Below are positions 1-12,292 of a stretch of 64,000 bases of DNA, one piece after another. Origin of the DNA: Patiria miniata (Eukaryota > Echinodermata > Asteroidea > Valvatida > Asterinidae); NCBI RefSeq assembly GCF_015706575.1, contig NW_024037067.1, positions 5,394,884 to 5,458,883 of the forward strand. Reading direction: 5' to 3'. A program made the translations under genes and the position numbers. Every line of letters begins with the position of its first letter. The first letter of the stretch is position 1. Below the pieces are notes generated by a model. It saw only the letters and a list, made by a program, of their open reading frames with translations, was not told where the DNA came from and ran no database searches.

Positions 1-252
1 AAATGTAGGTGATTTCCAACGATCAGTCAACTGACTGATTTTTGGGAATAAGGAGTGCTATAGACGAAATCGTGTTTCGTGATCAAAAAGGTTGTACATG
101 GTCTTTCACTGTTTTCTCGAAAACTGTAATTTCAACTGAGTTGAAACTTCAACAGGTTTAAGGTTTTGAACATTCCTGTTTGGATTTTGAGTGGTGTTGT
201 TATTGAAAACGAACAAAATGCATGAAAAGCAAATGATCCTTTGTGCCTTTAA
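1..252 (+). mobile_element. TTAA-target MITE (family A), cut by the window edge
   Basis: This is the right-hand part of a roughly 400-bp repeat that recurs at 13.8, 35.3, 36.4, 40.1, 41.0 and 55.1 kb. It ends in an inverted-repeat terminus reading GCAAATGATC-n-TGCCT followed by TTAA at 249-252, the target site typical of piggyBac-type elements. It has no coding capacity. The most complete copy is at 40977-41374. Confidence 0.7.
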
Positions 253-689
253 TACAATTTATTCCAGACTCCAAGTGTTAATTATCTAAATACTGACCGG
301 TGCATGTTGGGCGGCGTGGACCACAATGCCGAGTGTGAACAACATTCTACCTAGGAGAAGGAAGTCATCACCTATCATATCCATGGTGTTCATCTTACTG
401 TTCAAACGGAAATAAACACAATCTTAAGCCACGTTTACACTGGACTAAATTAAGTAAAAGTTACAGTGAATGATTTTATGAATGACTGTTAGCATTCCAT
501 TGTGGTTATTCTACTGTGCGTCCACACTTGGATTAATTTTGACCCACAGAAAGTCATTAGTTGCGTAAACTCTATATTAACATTTTTCTCTTAGATTTTC
601 TGGGGTGCCCGGCTATTAACTTTTGAACCTAACACTGGATGTGGTTGAGGAAAAACGAGCTAAGTAAAAACATTAAAGATTTCTATTCT

Positions 690-905
690 GGCCATATGTT
701 GTGTCCTTAGGCAAGCCACTTCGCCCCAACCTGCCTCTCTCCACCCATGAGTGTAAATGGGTACCGGCATTAGCTGGGGAGTAACCTGCGATGGACTAGC
801 ATCCCATCCAGGGGGAGGAGAAATATTCTCAGTTGTTTCATGTTACTGAAAACGAAGCTAAACGCCGGCTTGATGGGCCATATTGGCTTGTGACTGAATT
901 TACCT
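690..905 (+). mobile_element. SINE tail fragment (family F)
   Basis: The string GCCATATGTTGTGTCCTTAG, the 'GGGTACC' box and the 'GGCATTAGCTGGGGAGTAAC' box recur in the same order at 52632-52812, where a tRNA-like head is present. Here the head is missing, so this is a 5'-truncated copy. Confidence 0.6.
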
Positions 906-1135
906 TTAAACTAAACTTCAGCTTACCTATCAAAGCTCTTGAGAAGAGGGAAGAAGAAACGCCCAGCGACAGGTGCAAACCTATTAGCGACAGGTGTAGG
1001 AGCTGGGGTGCTTCTGCCCTGCATGATATGAACCAGACAACAACAAAAAGGATCCATTATGCCCACACAAATTTACAAAAGGCAGGGATTTTCCAAACTC
1101 AAACAAGGGTGCAGATAGATGATTCTAGGCATGTA

Positions 1136-1521
1136 GGAACCGGGTACCCAATTGAAACAAACTCAAATCCCGGAAGTTGCTGTTCAGATTGTTCATAAAG
1201 GTCCACACGATAATACTACCACATCTGTGCGTCTCTGTGCGTCAATACAGCAAAATAATGTGCACAGTGCATGAGCTTCTAGCTTTACAGTGTAAACTGC
1301 AACTTTTGCGAGCGTCATAAACATGAAAAAGGCTACGTTTTGTTTTCCCATGTAGCCTGGTTTTCATTTTTAAAATCTCTCACAAATGATATTCGAAACC
1401 TTTCTAGTTTCATTGTCTGAGAAGTTACTACATAATTTGTAAAGTTGGTTACGGGTACCCGATCCCATAATGTGGAACCGGTGCCTGACATTAACAGTCG
1501 GGTACTCGGGTACCCGGTTCC
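1136..1521. mobile_element. Foldback MITE with GGAACCGGGTACCC termini
   Basis: The termini are inverted: GGAACCGGGTACCC at 1136-1149 and GGGTACCCGGTTCC at 1508-1521. The interior, including 'GCTTTACAGTGTAAACTGCA', recurs at 10420-10759. There is no coding sequence inside. Confidence 0.65.
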
Positions 1522-1730
1522 GATGCACAGCCCCAGATGATTCCTGTCAATGCATTATCTAAAACTGACCACAGGAAGCAACAACCTGCCTCAGAGTGAA
1601 AGGGCTTACGTGTATGGGTTGCTTGGATAGTTTCAATAATTTGAGGTCAATATTTGCTCGAAAAATGAAACCATATTATTGACAATTTGGGGGAAATAAA
1701 AACTATACTAGGGTATTGATGAAGCCTCAC

Positions 1731-4700
1731 CTTGGCGAATCGCCTGGTCTTGCTCTTGATCCGTTTCTGCACAATGTCTCTCCAATGCTCCGCCTCCTCT
1801 GAGGGGTTTGGCGAAGCCCGGGTCAAAGGTCGGCATGGCTTCTGTAGACCACTAGAGGGGGTTGTTTCTTCTAGGGGCTGGGAAAGTTCTTGAGCTGCTG
1901 CAGCCAGAACCTTAACAAAAAATCAAAAGGCTAGGATGTGTGAAAAATCATATTAAAATTAGAGGATTCAGGACTGTTAGGGTTAACCCCAGATATAGAT
2001 ATGCTCCATCTAGATATGCTCCATCTAACAAGATTCTAAGTTGATTAGGAATAAATCTTGTATGTTCTCTTTGCATCCTTTGGAAAAATGTTTATTTTTG
2101 TTGTTTTTAAAAGCTGAACAAAGAAATTGACTGGACCAGGGTTTGAACTTGCGGCCTCAGGATTGCTAAAACTGAGCTGTCCAGCCCTTTGTTGGCGGTT
2201 CCCAAATTTGTAAATGTACCTTTGCACCTTGTCAGTTTTACTATGTGGTTTATTTGAAAAAAATCTGTAGTCAACAGTGTAACTCTGGGGTAAGGATTAG
2301 CCAACAACTTTTGTGTCAACGACTGATGGTGATGGACAGCAATTTAATGAAACTTAGTTGGCTAATATTTGATGGAAACGATTGTTCTATTCTAGCTCAG
2401 TGATATTAAAAAATGACAGAGTTATTTTCTTGATGTATTATCTTTTACCTGAAGCATGTCCAGCCTTTGTCTGATGTTGTAGTTTCTGTCGTAGAACTCA
2501 GCTGTCCAATACTGGGATGCCTGCCGAGTCAAAGGCATTTGAATCAATTACCATTAATTCTGTAATATCATTAACCAGTTCACGCCGGGATTATTTTGAC
2601 AAGAACGGAACGAGGCACAGGATTACTTTTCACTTGACCTCATGCCAGGCGGGTTGGAGCCATCACCCTCGGGCAGCACACTCATATTTCTGGCCTTGCA
2701 CGCTGGGAGCGGGTCGCTGACAGATATTGCCAACCTCGCTCCCTGGGTGTTTATCCGTCATCTGTTCTGAATACTGCAAAACCTTTGCGGGTATACACAG
2801 CCTCCGGCGCGAACTGGTTAAAACAAATTGGTATCAAAAGATTTGCTATAATTGAAAAACGAAGCCCGGTTCATACTTCACCCGAATGCGAAGGCAAAGC
2901 GAATTTGACGTCATGAAACATTCGCTGCGAAATTCACCCGAGTTGAAATATGTTCAACTTTTATGAATTTGCTGTGCGAATACTCCCCTTTGACGTCACA
3001 ACTACGTGTTCGCTTTCGCTTTCGTGCCGAGTATGAACCAGCCTTGACTTGCTTATTAATTAACCCTCCCAGTGGGAAGTGCAGAATACAGGGAGGGTTT
3101 AGTAAAATTCAATGAAATACTGCACGTGAAAACAAAGGGGTGTACGTTCCTACCTGGATAGGGCATTGCACCGTAGCAGCCACCATTGCCGAGTGTCTCA
3201 AGACGGTGAAGTCATCAATCTCAAAGACATCCTCAAGATGAAGGAGGACCTGCATCAACTCCACACATACCTTGAATGAAAAAAAAATGGATGTTGCCCT
3301 TGAGATTAGTATTAAAAAAAGAACAGTGTTTTTGCAGAAGCCAGGAACAAACTCATTTCAAATGAAAAATTGAAAGTTATAAAAGTGGGCCTCTGCAACA
3401 TCTACTTGGAGCAATGATGGAACTCCGCATCACAGCAAGGTAAACTTTTAGTAAAAAGTTTAACCACTACAAATAGAGGTTTACCCATCACCCCAAACTT
3501 GTTCCACTACCCGCTGATTCAAATTGGCAAGCTGACCCTGGCAAATCCATCTTCCCTAAATAAAATATAAGCCTCGTAAGTTTTTTAGTTTTCAATCAAA
3601 ATTTGAAATAAAGCTCCTGGACAAAAGTGCAAAAAAAACCAAAAAAACAAAAAAAAATAAAACAAAGCTGACAAGTCATCATTATCAAATTTGGAGTAGG
3701 TCGTTGAAAACACTCAAACCTAGACATAATCCTGATTTTTAAAAAATGTATTTTCTTCGTTTTAGTACTTATTTACTTCTTACAGAATGATGAATTTTCC
3801 AATTTATTATATTTCACATGAGTATTGAGTCTCTTAGTGAGTTACATACCTCTTGTAAATAATCTGGTTTGCTGCGGACAAGCTTCTCAGCAACTTTCAG
3901 ACTCGTCTCCGTCAACTCACGATTCTCCTTAGCATGCAAACCTGTACAAATTTTAAACATAAATAATTTTTAGGTTGAACAAAGAAACTAACTGGAGCGA
4001 GGGTTGTGATCTCTACATTGCCGTTCCGGTGTTCTACCAACAAAGACTTTTTGTCGATGTCTTTGTTCAAGGGGCGCTATAGTCAAAATGGGGAACTACA
4101 ATTATAGGGCTTGATAGCTCAGTTGGTAGAGCACCGAAACAGAAATCTCGAAGTCGCAAGTTCAACTTATACATTTAAAATAACATCATGGATGTTTTTC
4201 ATCATCTCCTCGAAACTGCTCACAGTATTTTGTCAACTTTTTGAATTCTATTGGGATATTCCGTTGATGATCAAATCGTCAAATATTTGGTATAATTGGC
4301 GTAGCCCTTAATTATCTACTCATGTCTTGGCTGTTTGAGCGGGGAAATTTCAACACAGGAAATTTCAGGACTGGAAATTTCAGGACTGGAAATTTCAGCA
4401 CAGGAAATCTCAAATTAAATCTGGGAAATTTTAGATCGGGAATTTTTTAGCAATTTTATTTTTTTATTTCGGACTGGGTAATTTCAGACGAGGCTATTTC
4501 AGCTGTTTTATTGTTTAAGTAACAAATAACACAATAAAAAGTTGGAAAGAGAAGACTTTTTTTTTATTTTGGAAAACAATTTTGTGCCTTCATTCGGACA
4601 TCAGCGATGCAAAAGGCAGCCTACTTTCTTTACTCCCAAATGTACATCAGAGTCTTTTCCCAGAAGATTTTTGTGTTTAATACTTCAGACATACTTATCA

Positions 4701-7700
4701 TATTTGATGATGCCTGGAGACAGACACTGAATCCAACCCACCTTCAATGCAGTCCCTGATGTACACTGGCGTCTTGACTTGGGACGTTTTAACGTCTTCA
4801 GACATATCAAACGGCTCAAGATCGTCATCGCTGTGAACAAATACATAAAGACTCAAGTTAAGAACCAACATGGTGGTTTGCAACTGACAAAATCTTTGTA
4901 ACAAGCTGAAGTCTTGATTGAAGGAGCCTATATATGATTATGTAGCTCAAATTAGCTGATTTGATGACTTCAAATGGTTAAATGATAATATTTTGCTAAA
5001 AAAACAGGTTAAACTGATCAGAAATTGCCTCAGATTGCACCACAGAGCGTCCAGAATCCAATTTTTTTCAGGGCCCTTAAGCAGGCCCCGAAACCCACGC
5101 CGTTAGAGCTTCGCGCTTGCATTAATTCTGATCAAGGTATGTTCCCTCCCCCCCCCCTTTGACAAGCAATTGACGCCCTTGAATGGACTCGAGTACATCC
5201 CTGTCTTATTGAGACTACACACCTGTCCAGATCATCATCTGGAGTGGATTGTTGTCCAGTCGCATCTTCCTGCTCTGTCTGGTTGGAAGTAGCTTCTTCT
5301 CTTGTCTCTTCCTCACCGAGGGACATCTCAACAACATCTCTACACGAAGACAAATGAATCAACCCCGACAAAAATCTCATGAAAACCATCAACTCTGATA
5401 CCAACACAGGGTTCCCAAGCACTTTATAAGACAAAATCCCCGGACGTTTTTTCTGATTTTTCCCTTAGAAATTTCCAAAATTGTGTGAGAAATAATTATT
5501 TTCACTCTAATGAGGTTGCTGTGAAGTCAAGAGGTGGTGTAGCACAGCCAATTGTTATTGTCTGGAGAGGTGTGTAATATTCACACTACATGAACACTAA
5601 AAAAAAACACCATAGCCAGTCAGTCAATGGACACAACGTGGACACATGGAACAAGACACATATACGCCAAACTGGCAAAAACTTTTCCCTTCTGGGTCAC
5701 TGTCAAATTTCCTTGAGTTTTCCCTGATTTTTGGTGTGTTTTTTTCCCGAATTCTCTGAGTTTTCCCCGACTGGAAAAATGGAAACTCAGTTTCAAAGTT
5801 CAATTTAGACAGCCTTACTTTGTAATCTGATCCATCCCGGGGTCATCGGGCGGCACCAGGAGCAACAAGAGCAATCGACTCTCCTCGTCTTTCACGTACT
5901 CAAAGCTCAGCTTGGGTCCCTCCGTCTCCAGGGTCTTGGTCAGAGCCTCGGCGGTGATCATCCCTAGTCTGCGCACCTTAACCAACGGGCTGTTCAGGTG
6001 ACAGTGCATACCAGACAGCAGCTTCTGCATGAGAACTGAAAAGGGTAGACGGGGAACCAGACTCACTTTATACCAAAGGTCTCAAAGCGCTTCACAATTT
6101 AAAGTATGGCAGGGGGATCAGGTTGGCGTAGCGGTACTTTCCTCGCCTTCCACCGCTGTGACCCGGGTTCGAATCCCGCCTTTGCAAAAATGTGGATTGG
6201 GTTTTCAGTCCCTGCCTGAGTCCATGGGTTTCCCCTGGAATATCATTCTGGGGTTTTCCTCCCACCACTAAAACTGTATTTTCCTTCCACATCTTCTAAC
6301 AAGGGACCCCACTGGAAATAAGTCGAGAAACTTTTGTGGGCTATCTGGGCCAATTGCGGAATAATCACAAACAAACCCCTGTTCATCAGGCCACGAGACC
6401 GGTTTTTTTGCAGCAGCTCGAGATCAGCGCAATCTGGTCTCTACCTTCTCATTTATACTCCTGGATGGAGAGGGGGTAATTGTACTAAAGTGTCTTGCCC
6501 AAGAACACAAGCACCATGTTCCCCGACAGGGTTCAAACCTACATACCACGGCATATGAGTCAAACACAGTAACCACTAGACCACAGCGCTCTATGGACTG
6601 GCAAAGGATTATGAACTTTTGAATTGACCCGTGTCAAAGGTCATAATGACAATGTCGACTGGCTGTACTTGAACTCTCTTATTTTAAATCAGAGATGAAT
6701 ATTGGGGCAGTGTTGGGGCTATCAGTACCTGATTTGTGCTGGGTCTTCTCCTGCTGGTTGAGATGGCCCAGGCATATGAGGATCGTCTTGGTCAGATAGG
6801 CGTGCTGGTCATAGGACGTGTGCTTGACTGCACTGCTGTCTCCCCATACATCCAATAAGGTCTTCAGACTCTGTCATTGTTGGGGAAAAAAACGAGAGGG
6901 AAAGAAGTCTTATTTAGCAAATTTAACCTTTTTTATGAAAGTCACCCACTACAAGGCTGAAAGCCACCCAAGGTAAGGGCTACAAAGAGAAGTGCAGGGG
7001 GGGGGACAGAAAGAAAAGAATTGAAAAAAAAAGAGATTCACTGATTCAGGAAAACATTAATTAACATTGATGAGCAGTCAGTTGCACGAAATTAACAGTA
7101 ATAGCTGTTTTTGTTTGTTCTTTCCAAAAACATTTCCCAAAGCATTCATGTAGTCTTCTGCAACAAATACTTGTTCACGTGATAAAAAAAAAAATTTCAC
7201 AGAAGAAAAAGAATGTGCATTTTCTAAACAATTATTAACATTTTTAGATAAATCACAAATTTAAAGGGATGGCTGGTCCACATGTGGATTGGGTTTTTAG
7301 TCCCTAACTGATTGAGTGGGTTTTCCCCAGAATATTCTTCTGGGGTTTCCTCCCACCTCTAAAACTGTAATTTCTTCTCACTGTCTTCTCTCTACATGTT
7401 TTTCAGGCCTGTGAGCTGCAGTGCCTAGGGCGCTTTTGAGAAATCCTTGGTTTCTTTACCAAAAATATATAACAATAATAAATAATAACTGTTACGACTT
7501 CCGTCTGTCTGACCACTAACTGTCTCCGCCACTGAAAAGAGCTCAGACATAGGCATGACAGAGACCAAGCATTTTGCTCAATTCTTGAACTTACTTTGAC
7601 AACCAGATGTCTCCTGTTGGGCGAGTCTGCCAAGTAACCGATAATATTTTGTGGAACCAACTCCTGAAAACCAAAAACATGAATCACAAAATTAGGCAAA

Positions 7701-9757
7701 TTAACTATTGAATAATTTAATGTTAGTAATTTTGTTTGGGCCAGCACTCGTACATATATTAAGTAAAGTTTTATTTTAATATTTGATACATGTTTTAGTG
7801 TAGTAATCTTTATAGTAAATAAATCAAATAAAATTAGACCATTTATTTTAATTTAGGATCAATACATGTACAAAATGTGTATCACTAAATGAATCAATTT
7901 TCAATTGAATTCCGACCTGATTGTAGCATCTAAGGAGTAAGAACTTGTTGGTGAGCAGGAAGAGCAGTTTCTTGTTGCTAAGCAACGCATCACCCAGGAG
8001 CCTCGACATGATGCCATACCTAATCAGGACAAAACAAAGATTTTTAATTTCTTGTTTGGGTCAAGTAATATCACCAGACCAATTTAAAAATCAAACTTCT
8101 CTAAAAAAAAAAAAAAGAAATCGTTCACAATTTCCCTAGGTCTTAGGATTTTTGAAACGTCAGTGTCGGAACTCTGAAATTAGCAAAAAAATATCCCATG
8201 CAAGTTTCAAAACAGTAATGGTTATGTAGTCGCAGTGAATTTTATTTTTAATAACAACAAACTTCTTGAAGTGTTACCATGGTATTTTCTTGAGGAGGCA
8301 GTCCAAGACACTCTCTAAGCATCGCTCCGGTGTGCCGACGATGACTCGAGAGCAGACACGGCTCCACAGGAAATCAACGGCCGTCAATTTCACAAAGTGA
8401 GGCAAGAGGAAGGTGAAAGTGGTATCTGAAAATGAAAATGATAATGACCAGTAAATGAGACAATTGAAGAAATGTCCATGACATATTTTGAAAAGAGAAT
8501 TTCATTCTTGAGATAGAATTGTTTCCCATCAAATACTCCGATTTGTAAAATCTACAATCAATATCTACCAACAGTGCTTGACATAATTAGAAAACTTCAG
8601 TTATGCTCTGTTTATTAAAACAGAGAGTCAGGTTGGCGTAGCGGTACTTTCCTCGCCTTCCACCGTTGTGACCTAGGTTTGATTCCTGCCTGAGCCAATA
8701 TGTGGATTGGCTTTTTAGTCCCTACTTGATTCCATGGGTTTGATCTCATATTTTTTTTTAAATCAGGTCAGAAGTTTTATGAAAGAGTGAGAATCAATGA
8801 GAATTAAGATGGACTTTTTACGTTTCTACGAGCATTACTGTCACATTTATTTGGGGAAATATTTGTCAAAAATTCAGGGCTAGTGTGGCTGCTTTCCCTA
8901 TGACTACAAAATATCAAACACACTATAATTTATCAAAAACATTGAAGCAGCATTCACAAACACCCAACGGTATTCCTACAGCATTTTCTCACCTGCATGT
9001 CCGTTCAGACATATTCTGCCCATCAACTGGCTCACAAACAGCAGAGAGCAATCTTTGCTAGCTGGATGCAAAGACAAGAGAAAGACGAAAACCAGAGGTG
9101 AGATTGGGAGAAAATGAAAAATTCAACATAATGGGATTGAGGGTCACCGAGGGCCCAGATCAACGTGGGGTCTATGGAATATGCTTTATTTGCCTACAGG
9201 CACCCCTTAAAATACCCATTTCTTTTGTTTTAGGCAAAAAAACAGGAACACCTCAGCCCTCAGGAATTATCCAGTTTTCTTTAAAAATCCTTAAATCAGG
9301 AAACAATCCCGACAAAAACTCATCTCATCTCACACAAGTCTCATCCCTGGACAACTTCTTTTTGATGTAATTAGTTTCTACTGTTAAACAGCAGCGGACC
9401 AATAACAAACAAGAAAAATCGAATCCATTCTTAAAGCATCCAAATACATAAAGAAAATAATACACCCAACCAAATGTACCTTGTGTTGGACACCTTGTGT
9501 TGGGTACCTTATGGACACCTAGAAAGTATTGAGTGTTAGCCCAAATTACCTTTGAGTTGGTTGTGGACTTTGTGGAGTACCACGAGGAGATCTTTGGCAA
9601 GTGATGTGAAATATTGCTTGGGGAAGAAGCAAGCGCTGAAATATAAAAATTATAAATGAGGATTTAAAAGACATAGTGACCCCAACTACAAAATATTGAC
9701 TGCAAAAACTGTTATGTGAGTTCCCTGGCAACTTGTTGGAATTTCAAACAAAACTTG

Positions 9758-9796
<39 letters not shown>

Positions 9797-11410
9797 AGCA
9801 TGGGGGTGGGGAAATTCCTAACTCTGTTATTCCAACTGGTTTTCGTGCATCATATATAGTCATCAAGCCTGGCACATTATATACACTACTACAGTAAATT
9901 TTCAATCACGCCTAAAATCTTCACCAATATCTTGCCCTTCACCAATGTTTACGTAAAGAGGATTGGGCCCGTACCTGCATTTGCCTTGCACTTTGTTGGC
10001 TATTCTGTCTGGTAGCGTGACTATCGCTGTGAGGAGCTGTTCCCACAGGATTCGGTGCTTAGTCGACTGAGATCCTGAGTCGGTGAGATCGGAGAGGACA
10101 CAGCACTGAGCCCAGATGAGATCGGACATTCTGCCCCGAAGTAGGAAATCTTCCAGGAGAGACAGGCACTTGTTCTGCTTGAAGCTTGGACTGTGGATAC
10201 AAAGAGAAGAGGAGAGATGGGCCTTTTGCTGGATCTGAATGGCCAGGCTACTGTCATCTGACTGACTGAGTCACTGGCTGACTGTTTTACTGACTGACTG
10301 ACAATTAATACAATGTCCGAAATTAAGACTTTTAGGTCCAGCTCAGCTAGGCAAATCGTGTCCTAGTGTTGTGCATTTACGGGCAGTACAGGGACTAGGC
10401 ACCCTACTGAAGTAAAACACGGATACCTGGGTACTTGTAAAAGAAAACCAACCCAAAGATTCAAACCGCGTACTACAAAGTTGTCTCAAGGGCTTTATAG
10501 CTTTACAGTGTAAACTGCAACTTTTGCGAGCGTCATCTGTCACGCATTAAATTTCACATAAACGTGACATCTGTTTTGGTTTTCCATGTAGTCTGGTATG
10601 ATCACTTTGAAAATTCCCCACAAATGGCATTCAAACCATTTCTGTTTCATTGTCTGAGAAGTTACTAAGTAATTTGTAAAGATTGGTTACAAGGCCCCAA
10701 ACACATAATCTGGAACCGGTTCCTGACAACAGCGGACGGGTACTCGGGTACCCGGTTGCAATGTACACCCACATTTTATTGGTCCATTACATACACAGAA
10801 CATTTTAGGTGGAAGTAATAACGTTCTGCAAATGTGCCTTTTTAGAGACCAGTTCATACTTCAAGTGAAAGTGAAAGCGAAGCGATTTTTGATGATGCCA
10901 ACAACTGAAGTTTTAATGTGATGTTTGCTGTTACCCCTTACTAATTTGCTTTGCACTGATATTAGCATGAAGTATGAACCAGGCTGACGGCAGTACATTT
11001 TCAAACAACCATTTTTTTTTTTAGAGAGAGAGACACCAGTCTACTTCTCCAACCGACCTGCTGTGTTTGACTGTACTGCACAGTACCAGGAAGGCGTGAT
11101 GGTGAATCCCGTCCAGGAAGAAGACGTCCAGCAAACGCTGCCTCTCGTCCGCCGCAAACCGGCCGCACCAGTCCAGGCTGAACTGACCGACCAGAAACTC
11201 CAAGAAGCGAACGTAGTGGCAGGCTCCAAACTCCTCGACCGCTTCACCTTGAGGCATGTCGGGGGCGTCTTTAACACTCGCTTTCTTCCCTGGCAGAAGT
11301 GGCAAGATGTCCTCCAGGGCTCTGCAGAGTTCTGAGGAATCTCTGGATGAGGCGAGGACATTTTGAGATTCTCGCACAAGCTGACGGACTGAAAGTTTGA
11401 TATCTGCCAT
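1731..11410 (-). CDS. TELO2: Telomere length regulation protein TEL2 homologue (3' partial)
   Basis: TELO2 is the scaffold of the TTT complex (TELO2-TTI1-TTI2), which works with HSP90 and R2TP to stabilise PIKK kinases such as mTOR, ATM and ATR. Fifteen coding exons read in order on the minus strand: 11410-11058, 10190-9975, 9635-9550, 9061-8993, 8425-8278, 8019-7917, 7663-7595, 6870-6729, 6035-5819, 5339-5223, 4830-4742, 3941-3850, 3270-3154, 2511-2449 and 1910-1731. They total 2,061 nt (687 codons) and all phases agree. The human protein is 837 residues, so roughly 150 C-terminal residues lie beyond the left edge. Diagnostic stretches are VRRLGMITAEAL and the acidic DLDSDDDLEPFDMS linker, which matches human DLDSDDEFVPYDMS; its serine is residue 507. 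I chose the ATG at 11410 because an acceptor-like TTGTACAG lies just upstream, suggesting a 5'-UTR intron. An upstream ATG at 11434 is the alternative. Confidence 0.93.
2128..2215 (-). mobile_element. tRNA-like SINE fragment
   Basis: Read on the minus strand, this carries a tRNA-like A-box region and a B-box ending in GTTCAAACC (GGTTTGAAC on the plus strand at about 2140). No acceptor stem closes around it, so it is a SINE remnant in a TELO2 intron and not a tRNA gene. Confidence 0.45.
2571..2821. mobile_element. TTAA-target MITE (family C)
   Basis: The element starts TTAACCAGTTCACGCC and ends GGCGCGAACTGGTTAA, giving inverted termini that include the TTAA target. A second copy is at 35887-36135. 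It is non-coding and lies in a TELO2 intron. Confidence 0.7.
2868..3039. mobile_element. Foldback MITE (family D)
   Basis: The termini GGTTCATACTTC and GAGTATGAACC are inverted. The interior is rich in CGAA and CGCTTTCGCT strings and has two TGACGTCA-like sites. A related copy is at 10850-10981. It has no open reading frame of note. Confidence 0.65.
3985..4175. mobile_element. Two opposed tRNA-like SINE heads
   Basis: At about 4103-4170 the plus strand reads GATAGCTCAGTTGGTAGAGC, a textbook tRNA A-box and D-arm, followed by a degenerate B-box. At about 3985-4060 a similar head lies on the minus strand. Neither can form a full cloverleaf, so both are read as SINE heads and not tRNA genes. Confidence 0.5.
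4342..4412 (+). repeat. Minisatellite, unit about 15 bp (GGAAATTTCAGGACT)
   Basis: About five head-to-tail units with small changes lie in a TELO2 intron. Decayed units appear to continue to about 4500. Confidence 0.75.
6119..6300 (+). mobile_element. tRNA-derived SINE (family E)
   Basis: The copy starts CAGGTTGGCGTAGCGGTACT, has the B-box GGTTCGAATCCCGCC, and continues into the shared body 'TGTGGATTGGGTTTTCAGTC'. Full-length and truncated relatives are at 18747-19029, 7281-7489 and 8629-8760. It lies in a TELO2 intron. Confidence 0.75.
6405..6592 (-). mobile_element. SINE, reverse orientation
   Basis: On the minus strand it reads a tRNA-like head with B-box GGTTTGAACCCTGTC, then 'CTTGGGCAAGACAC' and a GGTACC-like segment, the order seen in other SINEs of this window. 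It lies in a TELO2 intron. Confidence 0.55.
7281..7489 (+). mobile_element. SINE (family E), 5'-truncated
   Basis: This copy lacks the tRNA-like head but keeps the body from 'TGTGGATTGGGTTTTTAGTC' to the A/T-rich end 'AACAATAATAAATAATAA'. The 5' truncation with an intact 3' end is typical of LINE-mobilised SINEs. Confidence 0.7.
8629..8760 (+). mobile_element. SINE (family E), 3'-truncated
   Basis: The tRNA-like head 'CAGGTTGGCGTAGCGGTACT' and part of the body are present, but the copy stops after 'TTCCATGGGTTTGA'. It lies in a TELO2 intron. Confidence 0.65.
9759..9795 (+). repeat. Poly(G) tract, 37 nt
   Basis: This is an uninterrupted run of 37 G in the TELO2 intron between the exons at 9975 and 9635. 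It can form stacked G-quadruplexes on the plus strand. Its exact length is likely unreliable in the assembly. Confidence 0.9.
10420..10759. mobile_element. Foldback MITE, relative of 1136-1521
   Basis: It shares the interior 'AGCTTTACAGTGTAAACTGC' and the terminal GGGTACTCGGGTACCCGGTT with the copy at 1136-1521. The left terminus is decayed. It lies in the first TELO2 coding intron. Confidence 0.6.
10850..10981. mobile_element. Foldback MITE (family D)
   Basis: The termini AGTTCATACTTC and GAAGTATGAACC are inverted, as in the copy at 2868-3039. It lies in the first TELO2 coding intron. Confidence 0.6.
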
Positions 11411-12057
11411 ACCTATTCCTGTACAATTCCACATGATATTCCTGTAAAAGAAAGTTGTAACTTAAGCCTATGCTCTGTAATTGTGAACAGCATTTTAAAT
11501 TTAACTGTAAGTAACTTAACTCGCAGCCATTTATTTTGGCGATCGTGAAGTGTAGGGCCCGGTTTCTATTAAGGGAACAAAATCCACTTTAAAATTAATG
11601 GATCTACCAAACTAGTTGGCGACATTCTCATTAAACAGGTATGTCACTCATAGATAGAGGGCAGGGTTGTGATTTTTTGAGGGAAATTTGGGGGTAAAAT
11701 GACGATGACAGAGCGGCGACAACACGCGACCCGAAAATGTGGCCTCGGTTATAGCGCACTGGTCCCTGTTCACAAAATTAATTTTGTCGTCTGCTGTCGT
11801 CTGCCCACCACTGAACTGGGCAGAACTTTACTGGCTCATGTCTGCACATAACGCACAATAATTTCCACGATTTTTTGGGTGTGTTGTGTCTTTAAATCAG
11901 GGGAAAATCGTGCAATGGGATAAAAAAAAAGTTCTCAAACAGAAATATTTTACACGAAAGTAATAAACACTGATAAACGGTGACCACTCAGAGTCAGAAC
12001 TCACGTCTCGTCTCCTCTTTCATGTCTTTCCAAGTTTGGTTGGCAAATGCCACTAAT

Positions 12058-12077
12058 GGGGCGCCCTCTGCTGGCAG
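12058..12077 (-). promoter_or_regulatory. CTCF-like core motif
   Basis: The minus strand reads CTGCCAGCAGAGGGCGCCC. This matches the bilaterian CTCF core CCANNAGRKGGCRCC closely. Function is inferred from the motif only. Confidence 0.45.
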
Positions 12078-12272
12078 CTTATGGAACGAAATAGGGGCAT
12101 AGTGTAAATCCCGGCTTCGTTTCAGTTTTGGCTTTGTATTGTGTTCCAAGCTCCATGGTTTGAACATAGTAGCAGGAGTTGCGTAAGTGCAATCCAATTT
12201 GCATGTAGTCGTCATCTGGAGGGGCATTCAAAGCGGTTTCAGTGTCTGGCAAGGATCGGAGGGGCCTACATC

Positions 12273-12292
12273 GGGCGGGGGAGGGGGAGGGG
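12273..12292 (+). other. G-quadruplex-type motif
   Basis: GGGCGGGGGAGGGGGAGGGG has four G-runs separated by single bases. It lies about 230 bp upstream of the Methyltransf_FA start codon. Confidence 0.6.

Larger units (their letters stand above)
253..1730. other. Non-coding sequence left of the last visible TELO2 exon
   Basis: No exon of TELO2 or of any other gene was found here on either strand. Because TELO2 still lacks its C-terminal portion, this stretch is most likely a TELO2 intron. It holds a SINE tail (about 690-905) and a MITE (1136-1521). Confidence 0.5.

Noticed and set aside
4103..4175. Possible tRNA gene (GATAGCTCAGTTGGTAGAGC)
   Set aside because: The D-arm is good but the T-arm is decayed and there is no acceptor stem; treated as a SINE head.
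9098..9370. 90-codon open frame within TELO2
   Set aside because: It lies in an intron opposite to the gene and has no homologue.
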